In this document: positions 31,851 through 39,218 of the stretch, in pieces
Position numbering within the stretch: position 1 is the stretch's first letter
How the letters are laid out: the number at the start of each line of letters is the position of its first letter
Source of the DNA: Galbitalea sp036271875
GTDB taxonomy: Bacteria > Actinomycetota > Actinomycetes > Actinomycetales > Microbacteriaceae
Reading direction: 5' to 3'
Assembly: GCA_036271875.1 (NCBI GenBank)
Contig: DATAZU010000038.1
Location: 1 to 64,000 of the forward strand
Length of the DNA: 64,000 nucleotides
The notes under the pieces: model-generated
Database searches by the model: none
Told to the model about the DNA's origin: nothing
What the model saw: only the letters and a program-made list of their open reading frames with translations
Program-made: the position numbers and the translations under genes

Positions 31851-32501
31851 CTACTCCGCCGACTCCTCGGCGGCGGCATCGGCCTCGACCGCCTCAACCG
31901 CGTCGACCACGGCGGCTTCGGCGGCCTCGGCCTCTTCGCCCTCGGACTCGCCGAGATCCTGAGCCTGCGCACCGGTGATGCCGACGACGAGCGTCTCGGG
32001 ATCGGAGATGAGCGACGATCCCTCGGGCAGCTTCACATCCGAAGCATGGATCTGCGTGCCCTCGCCGAGGCCCTCGATGCTGATCGTGAGACGCTCCGGG
32101 ATGTTCGTTGCCTCAGCCTCGATGGACAGTGTGTTGGCATCCTGCAGCACCTGGGTGCCGGGCTGAGCGTCGCCCTCGACGTGAACGGGAATGTCGACCG
32201 TAACCTTCTCACCCTTGCGGATGACGACGAGGTCGAGGTGCTCGATGATCTGCTTTACCGGGTCCTTCTGCACATCCTTGACCAGGGCCAGCTGGCTCTT
32301 GCCGTTGATGTCGAGATCGAGAACGGCATTCGCCTTGCGCAGGATGAGGCCGACCTCGTGGCTCGGCAGCGTGACGTGCTGCGGTTCGGTGCCGTGTCCG
32401 TAGATGACGGCGGGGATCTTGCCGGTGGCGCGAATCCTGCGCGCGGCACCCTTACCGAAGCTCGTGCGTGGTTCCGCGATGAGCTTGTTCTCGTCAGCCA
32501 T
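31851..32501 (-). CDS. rplY: 50S ribosomal protein L25/general stress protein Ctc
   Basis: A 216-aa ribosomal protein that binds 5S rRNA. The N-terminal L25 domain begins LIAEPRTSFGKGAARRIRA and contains AVIYGHGTEPQHV. The C-terminal TL5-type beta domain covers about residues 100-185. The last 30 residues are very acidic (GESEGEEAEAAEAAV), a common feature of actinobacterial L25. AGGAGAAACATC precedes the ATG and gives a good ribosome site. The upstream 490 bp hold no gene. Confidence 0.96.
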   Translation of the reverse strand: MADENKLIAEPRTSFGKGAARRIRATGKIPAVIYGHGTEPQHVTLPSHEVGLILRKANAVLDLDINGKSQLALVKDVQKDPVKQIIEHLDLVVIRKGEKVTVDIPVHVEGDAQPGTQVLQDANTLSIEAEATNIPERLTISIEGLGEGTQIHASDVKLPEGSSLISDPETLVVGITGAQAQDLGESEGEEAEAAEAAVVDAVEAVEADAAAEESAE

Positions 32502-32886
32502 GATGTTTCTCCTTTGGGGCTCTCGGCCCAGAATTGTTGTGCAGTACGCACATGTCTGTTGTTCAACTCGAACGCATGTCAGCGTGAGGATCAGCCGTGA
32601 AGCTACCCACCGCGTCGATTACGGATGCTTGGGCCCACACTCGCCGGTTCCGAGCGGTTCGCAGAATCGATCGGCCGTGCGGTGGGGAGCATCCCTCGCC
32701 GAAGTACAAGCCAAGAGCCTAGCAGGCGGTCCCACCCGCGCGAATTCTGGCAGTGCTGACCAGATCGTCCGCGTAACGCCCGAGTTTGGGTGGTAAACCT
32801 GTTCGGCCCGCACGATTCCGTTCACAGGACGGCTCAGAGGCGCCCGTTTTCGGGAGTCGCGCGCTGCGACCGGCGTGCAAACTTCC
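32502..32886. other. Gene-free region upstream of rplY
   Basis: About 385 bp with no supported gene on either strand. ORFs of 60-130 codons are present but have no ribosome site or family-like sequence. It should contain the rplY promoter; I cannot place it with confidence. No tRNA-like T-arm was found. Confidence 0.5.
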
Positions 32887-32974
32887 GTAACTCATGCTGT
32901 ATTTCGACCGGACACGTCTTGGCCGCGAGATTCCGCGGGGCAAAAACCGCTCCGCCAAAAACAGCATGAGTTAC
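32887..32974. repeat. 88-nt structured element, copy 1
   Basis: Outer arms GTAACTCATGCTGTATTT (left, from 32887) and AAAACAGCATGAGTTAC (right, to 32974) pair with one mismatch; pairing extends six more bases outward (32881, 32980). The loop holds a second hairpin, CCGCGAGATTCCGCGG. Copy 2 at 52569-52656 has the same length, the same arm core and the same inner loop type. It starts 18 nt past the manD stop on the minus strand, so it may double as that gene's terminator. Confidence 0.8.
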
Positions 32975-32991
32975 GGAAGTAAGAGCCGGTG

Positions 32992-34230
32992 CTACCAGTC
33001 GTGGACGGTGCCGTCGGCGAGACGGTTGTACGGCAGGTAGGCCGTCTGGTACGGATACTTGCCCGCCTCGTCGACATCGAGCGAGACGCCGAGCCCGGGC
33101 TGGTCGCCGGGATGCAGCATGCCGCCCTCGAAACTGAAGCTCTGCCGGAACACCGAGTCGGTCAGCGCTCCATGGCTCATGTACTCCTGAATCCCGAAAT
33201 TGTGGATGGCCAGTCCCAGGTGCATTGCCGCCGCCATGCCAACCGGCGAGATGTCTGTCGGCCCGTGCATCCCAGACTTGATCTGGTACTGGGCCGCGAA
33301 ATCCAGAATCTTCTTGAGAGCCGAAATCCCGCCGGTGTGCGTCACGGCACTCCGCACGTAGTCGATGAGCTGTTCGGTGATGAGCGTCTGGTAATCCCAG
33401 ACGGTGTTGAAAACCTCGCCGATCGCAAGCGGTGTCGTCGTGTGCTGGCGCACGAGGCGCAGCGCATTCTGATTCTCCGCCGGCGTGCAGTCCTCGAGCC
33501 AGAACAGGTCGTAGGGTTCCAGCGATTTTCCGAGGCGAGCGGCCTGGATCGGCGTCATCCGGTGGTGCCCGTCATGCAGCAACGGGATGTCCGGCCCGAA
33601 CTCGTTTCGCACCGCCTCGAAGACGCCGGGCAGATGCGTCATGTACGCCCGCGTATCCCAGTCTTCCTCGACCGGCAGCGGCGCGCGCTGCGCCGGTTCG
33701 TAGTCGTACCGCTTGCCCTTGTTGCCCTCGGTCGTCGCGTTCGCGGCAACACCGTAGATCGCGCGCAGCCCTGGCACCGCGGTCTGGATGCGAATCGCCT
33801 GGTACCCCTTGTCCAGGTACGAGCGCACGTTGTCGAACAGCTCGGGAAGATCACGACCAGATGCGTGTCCGTATGCCATGAGTCCGGTTCGGGATGCTCC
33901 GCCAAGCAGCTGATACAGCGGCATGTTCGCGGCTTTGGCCTTGATGTCCCAGAGCGCGACATCCACGGCGGCGATCGCCGCCATCGTCACGGGACCCCGC
34001 CGCCAGTACGCGGAGCGGTAGAGAAATTGCCAGGTGTCCTCGATCTGGTGCGCATCGCGCCCAATAAGAAGAGGGACGACGTGATCGCTCAGGTAGCTGA
34101 CCACGGCGAGTTCGCGACCGTTGAGCGTTGCGTCGCCGAGCCCGGTGAGCCCGTCATCCGTCGTGAGCTTGAGCGTGACGAAGTTGCGATCGGGCGAGGT
34201 GACGATGACCTCGGCTGACTCGATTTTCAT
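32992..34230 (-). CDS. manD: D-mannonate dehydratase (enolase superfamily)
   Basis: A 412-aa enzyme that converts D-mannonate to 2-keto-3-deoxygluconate in glucuronate catabolism. ManD motifs are visible: the N-terminal capping domain DRNFVTLKLTTDDGLTGLGD, AAVDVALWDIKAKAANMP, the catalytic/metal pair in LLHDGHHRMTP (Asp, His), metal Glu in WLEDCTPAENQ and AIGEVFNT, and His in MHGPTDISPVG. The C-terminal EGGMLHPGDQPGLGV is typical. The start is the ATG at 34230, overlapping the previous gene by 4 nt (ATGA). It ends the minus-strand unit. Some ManD-like proteins have low activity or other acid-sugar substrates. Confidence 0.92.
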   Translation of the reverse strand: MKIESAEVIVTSPDRNFVTLKLTTDDGLTGLGDATLNGRELAVVSYLSDHVVPLLIGRDAHQIEDTWQFLYRSAYWRRGPVTMAAIAAVDVALWDIKAKAANMPLYQLLGGASRTGLMAYGHASGRDLPELFDNVRSYLDKGYQAIRIQTAVPGLRAIYGVAANATTEGNKGKRYDYEPAQRAPLPVEEDWDTRAYMTHLPGVFEAVRNEFGPDIPLLHDGHHRMTPIQAARLGKSLEPYDLFWLEDCTPAENQNALRLVRQHTTTPLAIGEVFNTVWDYQTLITEQLIDYVRSAVTHTGGISALKKILDFAAQYQIKSGMHGPTDISPVGMAAAMHLGLAIHNFGIQEYMSHGALTDSVFRQSFSFEGGMLHPGDQPGLGVSLDVDEAGKYPYQTAYLPYNRLADGTVHDW

Positions 34231-35303
34231 GTCTTCACCCTTCCGTGCCGCTTCGATTCCGTGCCGCTGTGATATCGCTCCCAGGCGGCGACCGTTTCGA
34301 GTTCTGCCGCGCCGGGTGCAAGACCCGCTTCCCGGCGTTTGTCGATTACTGCTTCGATCCGCGCGGGGATCTTCTGCTCGCCACCCGAAGCGATCTGCTC
34401 CAACCGGTGTTCGATTCGTGGATTCTGCCATCGGATGCGCAGGGCGGCGAGCCAGGCATCCAGCTCGGCACCGCCCAGAGTCAGAACCGGACGCGCTTCA
34501 CTCCAGAGTTGCTCGACCTCGGCCGCGATCATCGAATCGGACCAGGCGTCGAACACGGTCTGATGCCCGAGCTCGAGACCGCGATACGCGAGCAGCGAGT
34601 GCGCGGCGTTGAGCATCCAGAGTTTCCGTTGCTCGTAGGGCTCGACGTCGTCGACGAACTGGGCGCCCGCCTTCTCCCACTCGGGACGCCCCGCGGGAAA
34701 CTCCCCCTGCAACACCCACTCGGTGAACGGCTCGGTCACGACCGGGATCGCGTCAAGCCAACCCAGAAGCCGCTCCGCGACCTCCACGTCGGTGGATGTT
34801 GCGGCAGGAGTGATTCGATCGACCATGGTCGACACGAACGAGACGTTCTCGCCGACCCACCGCGCCAGCTCCGGCTCGCACTCCGCGAGAACAGAGTCGC
34901 GGATGGCACCGCCGTTCGATGGAACGTTGTCGCAGGGCACGATGGTGATCGAGCCCGCTCCGCCATCGCGCCGCTCGCGCAGACCCGTGGCGATGGCCGT
35001 CGGCGGCTGCGCGCCGCGCAGGTACCCCGCCTCAGTGACGGTCAGAGTGACGACGGAGACTTCGGGATTCGAGATGGCACCGGCGTCAAAGCCGATGACG
35101 CTGTCGATGACGGTCGCATCATCGGAATCCGGACCGCGAACGAGTAGTCCGTAGCGCCAGTTCTGATCGCTCAGCGCCTGAGCCACTCGTCCGCGCAGCG
35201 CGACGATCCCCCAGTCGTCGCTGGCGACCTGCGTGTACCAGGCCTGGTGCGACCGCGCGAAGGCGCCGAGGCCGAGGTGAGCGATGCGCGCGGAGCGCGT
35301 CAC
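34227..35303 (-). CDS. uxuB: Mannitol dehydrogenase family protein, probable fructuronate reductase
   Basis: A 358-aa NAD-dependent oxidoreductase. It would reduce D-fructuronate to D-mannonate, feeding the next enzyme. Family signatures are the N-terminal IAHLGLGAFARSHQA, LTVTEAGY, VPCDNVPSNG, STMVDRITPA and the catalytic K-x4-N-x2-H in RKLWMLNAAHSLLAYRG. It is shorter than classical UxuB (about 480 aa) yet keeps all of these motifs. GTG 35303 is chosen because it overlaps the upstream stop by 4 nt (GTGA). The frame runs open further, into antisense of the neighbour. Confidence 0.85.
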   Translation of the reverse strand: MTRSARIAHLGLGAFARSHQAWYTQVASDDWGIVALRGRVAQALSDQNWRYGLLVRGPDSDDATVIDSVIGFDAGAISNPEVSVVTLTVTEAGYLRGAQPPTAIATGLRERRDGGAGSITIVPCDNVPSNGGAIRDSVLAECEPELARWVGENVSFVSTMVDRITPAATSTDVEVAERLLGWLDAIPVVTEPFTEWVLQGEFPAGRPEWEKAGAQFVDDVEPYEQRKLWMLNAAHSLLAYRGLELGHQTVFDAWSDSMIAAEVEQLWSEARPVLTLGGAELDAWLAALRIRWQNPRIEHRLEQIASGGEQKIPARIEAVIDKRREAGLAPGAAELETVAAWERYHSGTESKRHGRVKT

Positions 35304-36232
35304 GCGCGTGCCCGATCGAGGGCGTCGCGCAGGAACGCGAGGTTGTCCTCGGTACGCTCGGCGAGCGGCAGTTCGGTCGAGAAGTCTTCGAGCGTGATCC
35401 AACCGTCGTAACCGTGCGTGACGAGGTCGCTCACATATCCGCGGACGTCCGCCTGGCCGGACCGGAGGGTCGCCCACTCGTGGTGCCAGTTGATCGGATT
35501 GGGGCCCTTCGACAAGCTCAGGGTCCCGGAGTCCGCCTCGGTCCCGGAGTCCGCCTCGGTCCCTGAGTCCGCCTCGGTCCCTGAGCCTGTCGAAGGGGCC
35601 GCCACCCACCTGGCGTTCTTGATGTGCACGTGCGCAAGATACGGCCCGAGCAGCTCGAACGCGCTGAGGTGCCGCTCCTGCCCCTCGATCACCAGGTTGC
35701 CGAGGTCGTGGATGACGCCGACGTGCGCCGGGTCGAGCCCATCCACCAGCCGAAATGCCGCCGACGCGGATGTCGTGATCGTCTCGTGGTGCAGCTCGAC
35801 GAGCGCCTGAACGCCGTGCGCTGCCGCACGCGAAGCGACCCATTCGAGGTCGGCTCGCGCGGAGGCGAACAGTGCGCGGTACTCCCCCGAATCGGTGCGC
35901 GGCATCGTGACCCGCACGCGCTCGGCACCGAGCGCGGCGGTTGCGCTCAGCATCCGTTCGACACTGTCGTGATCGTCACAGCGCGCATATCCGCCGATTC
36001 CGGAGAACGCCAGGCCCGCATCGCGAGTAATCGACGCGATCGACGGAAGCGACGCCTCAAGCCCGGTCAGCGGCCAGGTGGCGCGATTGCCCGCCCAGAA
36101 CCCGGGCTCGGCGGCAGCATCCTGATCGGTAACTCGCCACTCGATCCCGTCCCAACCCTGGCCGGCGAGGATGCTCGCGGCTTCAGAGGGAGTCCACTCC
36201 GGCGTTGATGCGGTGAAGACCGAAAACCTCAC
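35300..36232 (-). CDS. Sugar phosphate isomerase/epimerase (TIM barrel), repeat-interrupted
   Basis: A 310-aa AP-endonuclease-2-type TIM-barrel protein, probably a sugar isomerase or epimerase. It has the barrel start DGIEWRVTD, the metal-site-like strand LVELHHETI (Glu/His), GVIHDLGNL with Asp, and AHVHIKNARW with His. The final Glu lies in WITLEDFS. Near residue 240 a 33-residue linker (PSTGSGTEADSGTEADSG...) is encoded by a repeat array and interrupts the barrel between two strands. The enzyme has presumably tolerated this loop. Substrate is unknown; position suggests uronate or related sugar metabolism. Confidence 0.82.
   Translation of the reverse strand: MRFSVFTASTPEWTPSEAASILAGQGWDGIEWRVTDQDAAAEPGFWAGNRATWPLTGLEASLPSIASITRDAGLAFSGIGGYARCDDHDSVERMLSATAALGAERVRVTMPRTDSGEYRALFASARADLEWVASRAAAHGVQALVELHHETITTSASAAFRLVDGLDPAHVGVIHDLGNLVIEGQERHLSAFELLGPYLAHVHIKNARWVAAPSTGSGTEADSGTEADSGTEADSGTLSLSKGPNPINWHHEWATLRSGQADVRGYVSDLVTHGYDGWITLEDFSTELPLAERTEDNLAFLRDALDRARA
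35503..35600. repeat. Repeat pair with 18-bp units inside the isomerase gene
   Basis: A 24-bp copy at 35503-35526 faces an inverted partner ending at 35600. Three 18-bp units GGAGTCCGCCTCGGTCCC-like start at 35528, 35546 and 35564. All are read in frame. Confidence 0.88.
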
Positions 36233-37353
36233 GCGGCACCACCCGTGCGCACCTCGACGTCGTCGAGCGAACCGTCGAGCACTTCGGCGACCGTTACGGT
36301 GCGCTCGAGGGTCGCCGACAGGTACAAGGCTCGGATGACCGCGAGCGCGAGTAGCGCATCCTCGACCCGCACGCCGGGTGCTCGATGCTCTCGGATAGCC
36401 GCGACGATGTCTCGGTACTGCCGAAGATGCCCGATCACGAAGCTGTCATCGGGGCGGGGATTGCCGCGGACGTCGTCAGCGGGAACCATCGCCGCCGCCT
36501 GGTTGCCTTCCTGGTCGCTGGCCGTGCCTGAGAAGAACAGTAACTGGTCCTCCTCGATCACCGCCGAGCCTTCGGACCCGTGCACCTGCAGGCGCGTTCC
36601 GACATTCGGATGCGCGGCCGTGGTCGCGTGGATAAGACCGAGCGCGCCCGACGCGAACGTAATGGTCGAGACGAGGGTGTCCTCGACCTCGATGCGGTCG
36701 TGCGCCAAAGCGGCCGTGCGCGCATTCACGTCGACCGGTTCACCGAACATCCAGAGCAACAGATCGATTGTGTGCACGCCCTGGTTCATCGCAGCACCGC
36801 CGCCGTCCAGCTCCCAGGTTCCTCGCCATGCGGCCGAGTCGTAGTACGCCTGATCGCGCCACCATGCGATGGATGCAATCCCGCTCGTGAGCCGACCGAA
36901 GCCGCCGCTCGTCGCGGCATCGTGAACAACGACGCTCGCCGGATCGAAACGGTGCTGACTGATGACACTGACGACGAGATCGTTGCTCGCCGCCGTCTCC
37001 GCGAGCTCAGCGATCCGGCGGGCGCGGGGAAGCGAGACATCCAGCGGCTTCTCGATGACCACGTGCTTGCCCGCGGCGATCGCCTCGTCTGCGAGCGACA
37101 CGTGCAAGCCGCTCGGCGTGCAGATCACGACGAGATCGATACCGCCAGCGGCAAGCGCATCGGACAGCGACGAATGGACCGCCGGTCGGTCTCCACCCTG
37201 CCCGTCGATGTGCTCGGCGAGCGAACGGGCGGATGCCGCATCCACGTCGACCAGCGCGACGATTCTGAGCTCAGCGACACGGGCGATCGCATCCGCGTGG
37301 TTGTACGAGATGGCTCCACAGCCGACGATCACGACGCCAAGGATGCCCGTCAT
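36229..37353 (-). CDS. Gfo/Idh/MocA family oxidoreductase
   Basis: A 374-aa NAD(P)-dependent sugar or cyclitol dehydrogenase. The N-terminal Rossmann fold reads LGVVIVGCGAISYNHADAIA, then ALVDVDAASARSLAEH. The catalytic EKP motif is HVVIEKPLDVSL, near residue 100. The second conserved region is GGAAMNQGVHTIDLLLWMFG, with the catalytic-type His. It overlaps both neighbours by 4 nt. The substrate is unknown; sitting between two TIM-barrel isomerases is typical for clusters that oxidise and epimerise unusual sugars or inositols. Confidence 0.9.
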   Translation of the reverse strand: MTGILGVVIVGCGAISYNHADAIARVAELRIVALVDVDAASARSLAEHIDGQGGDRPAVHSSLSDALAAGGIDLVVICTPSGLHVSLADEAIAAGKHVVIEKPLDVSLPRARRIAELAETAASNDLVVSVISQHRFDPASVVVHDAATSGGFGRLTSGIASIAWWRDQAYYDSAAWRGTWELDGGGAAMNQGVHTIDLLLWMFGEPVDVNARTAALAHDRIEVEDTLVSTITFASGALGLIHATTAAHPNVGTRLQVHGSEGSAVIEEDQLLFFSGTASDQEGNQAAAMVPADDVRGNPRPDDSFVIGHLRQYRDIVAAIREHRAPGVRVEDALLALAVIRALYLSATLERTVTVAEVLDGSLDDVEVRTGGAA

Positions 37354-38174
37354 GCCAGCTCGATCCCGAGAGAGTCTGTCGCGCGTCGGAAGGCACGCGC
37401 CGCGAGCCCGAACGCGGCGGCGCCGGAGAACCCACCGAACGCATCCGAGTAGATGAGGTGCGGCTCGAGGGAAGCGAAGCCCGAATAGCCGTCGTCGCGG
37501 AGCGCCGCAAGCGTCGCGACCAACTCGCCGTCGCCTTCGCCAGTCGGCACGACCTCGCCGGTTGCCGCGACCGCGTCCTTCACCTGGAGATACGCGAGGT
37601 GCGGGCGCAGCATGGCGTAGCCGTCGGTGAACGGCCGCACCCCAACCTGGACAAAATTCGCGCTATCCCAGGCCACGCGCAGCGCCTGCGAACCCACCGA
37701 CTCGATCAGATCGAGAACGCGGGACGGGATGTCGCCATAGATGTCCTTCTCGTTTTCGTGGACGAGCACGACACCCTCGCGCTCGGCCACCTGCGCGAGG
37801 GCGCTCATGCGCTCAAGCACGGCGTCGCGTGAACCGTACGCGCCATAGAAGGAGAAAATTCGGATGAACGGGGCATCAAGGGCATGTGCCGCGGCGATGG
37901 CCCGTCCCAGTCGCTCGACCTCGTGCTCGACCGGCAACGAGATGTCGACCTTGCCGACCGGCGACGCGATCGCTGACACCGCCATCGCCCGCTCCGCGAA
38001 GACTCGCTTCAGCGCGGCCAACTGATCGTCGGTGAGTTCGACGACATTGATGCCCCATGCGCTTCGCACCTCGACGTTGCTCGCGCCGAGCGCCTGAAGT
38101 GCGGCCACGTGAACGACGGGATCGGCGTCGATCTCGTCGCCGAAGCCGGTGAGCAACCACCTCGCCGAAGTCAT
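37350..38174 (-). CDS. Sugar phosphate isomerase/epimerase (TIM barrel)
   Basis: A 274-aa TIM-barrel protein of the AP-endonuclease-2 superfamily and the first gene of the minus-strand uronate unit. Barrel and metal-binding segments include LGASNVEVRSAWG, RIFSFYGAYGSRD, VVLVHENEKDIYGD (Glu), LRVAWDSANFVQVG (Asp), LAYLQVKDAVA and FASLEPHLI (Glu). It has no repeat insert. Its ATG lies 6 nt after a TAGCGT box, predicting a leaderless mRNA under control of the adjacent LacI-type operator. Specific substrate is unknown. Confidence 0.85.
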   Translation of the reverse strand: MTSARWLLTGFGDEIDADPVVHVAALQALGASNVEVRSAWGINVVELTDDQLAALKRVFAERAMAVSAIASPVGKVDISLPVEHEVERLGRAIAAAHALDAPFIRIFSFYGAYGSRDAVLERMSALAQVAEREGVVLVHENEKDIYGDIPSRVLDLIESVGSQALRVAWDSANFVQVGVRPFTDGYAMLRPHLAYLQVKDAVAATGEVVPTGEGDGELVATLAALRDDGYSGFASLEPHLIYSDAFGGFSGAAAFGLAARAFRRATDSLGIELA

Positions 38175-38180
38175 GCGCCT

Positions 38181-38243
38181 ACGCTAGAGCCCCATGGCAA
38201 ACTCTGGCAATTGTTTGCCAGATGTTGCCAACAGTGCTTGGCT
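38181..38243. promoter_or_regulatory. Back-to-back promoters of the glucuronate regulon
   Basis: Minus-strand promoter: TTGCCA (38205-38210), 18 nt, TAGCGT (38181-38186), 6 nt, ATG at 38174. Plus-strand promoter: TTGCCA (38215-38220), 17 nt, TTGGCT (38238-38243), 6 nt, ATG at 38250. The two -35 boxes are the two halves of one palindrome. Confidence 0.7.
38195..38230. promoter_or_regulatory. LacI-type operator palindrome
   Basis: The core TCTGGCAATTGTTTGCCAGA (38203-38222) has perfect 8-bp arms. Flanking TGGCAAAC and TGTTGCCA extend the symmetry to 36 bp with 14 of 16 positions matching per arm. It covers both -35 boxes, so binding would repress both units. Confidence 0.8.
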
Positions 38244-38249
38244 GGGCAA

Positions 38250-39218
38250 ATGGCGGGACCGACGATTGCGATGGTCGCGGCCCGGGCCGGTGTCGCGACT
38301 TCCACGGTGTCCCGCGCCCTCTCCAATCCGGATCGAGTGAGCGAGGATACCCGTCGGCACATCGAGACGGTGGCTCGCGACCTCGGCTACATCGCTCCCC
38401 ACAAGACTCGTACCCGATCGGTCGCGGTCCTCGTCGCTGACATTGGCAATCCGTTCTACTTCGACGTAATTCGCGGAACGCAACGCCAGTTGCGTGCCGC
38501 CGACTACACGCAGCTGTTGCTCGACACCGAAGAGTCCGCCGAGCTGGAGGCCGACCTCATCGAGCGTCTGCACGGAAGCATCGACGGCGTCATCCTCGCG
38601 GCATCACGACTCTCCGATACCGCGATCGCGCGGCTGGCAGACACGATGCCGGTCGTCGTTCTCAACCGCCACGTGTCCGGTGTTCCGACCGTTGTCCTGG
38701 ACACGGTGTCCGGGATGTCGCAGGCCCTCGAACACCTGGTGTCGCTCGGCCATCGCACCATCGCCTACGTCGAAGGGCCTACGCGCAGCTGGGCTAACGC
38801 CGCCCGTTGGCGTGCTCTGACGGAGGCCGCGAACGGACGCGACATATCGCTCGGTCGACTTGGCCCGTTTGCGCCGTCGCGCGAGTCGGGAACGGCGGCA
38901 GCGGATGCGCTGGTCAACTCCGGTGCGACCGCCGCAATCGCCTTCAACGACCTGCTCGCGATCGGGATGCTGGACCGGCTCGCGGCTCGCGGCATCCGCG
39001 TTCCCGAGGAACTCAGCATCGTTGGCTGCGACGACATCTTCGGCGCCGACTTTTGCTCGCCCGCCCTGACGACCATCACGACACCGATCGAGCAGGCGGG
39101 CCGAGTGGCGGTCACGCTTCTGCTCGGGCAGCTTGAATCGCGCGCCGGCTCGGGGCGAGACGGCGTACTGCTTCCGACGCACCTGACGGTGCGGGCCTCG
39201 ACGGGACGGGTCTCATGA
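38250..39218 (+). CDS. LacI family transcriptional regulator of the glucuronate genes
   Basis: A 322-aa repressor. The N-terminal helix-turn-helix reads PTIAMVAARAGVATSTVSRA, followed by a hinge LSNPDRVSEDTRRHIE. The periplasmic-binding-protein-like core begins RSVAVLVADIGNPFYFDVIRG and includes IAFNDLLAIGMLDRLAARGI. It likely senses a uronate intermediate and binds the 36-bp operator in the divergent gap. ATG 38250 is chosen: it sits 6 nt after TTGGCT and right before the HTH. Its stop overlaps the uxaC start (ATGA). Confidence 0.92.
   Translation: MAGPTIAMVAARAGVATSTVSRALSNPDRVSEDTRRHIETVARDLGYIAPHKTRTRSVAVLVADIGNPFYFDVIRGTQRQLRAADYTQLLLDTEESAELEADLIERLHGSIDGVILAASRLSDTAIARLADTMPVVVLNRHVSGVPTVVLDTVSGMSQALEHLVSLGHRTIAYVEGPTRSWANAARWRALTEAANGRDISLGRLGPFAPSRESGTAAADALVNSGATAAIAFNDLLAIGMLDRLAARGIRVPEELSIVGCDDIFGADFCSPALTTITTPIEQAGRVAVTLLLGQLESRAGSGRDGVLLPTHLTVRASTGRVS

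Noticed and set aside
32502..32886. Riboswitch or T-box leader upstream of rplY
   Set aside because: No T-box or riboswitch core was recognised; the region lacks a stable, gene-proximal stem with a terminator.
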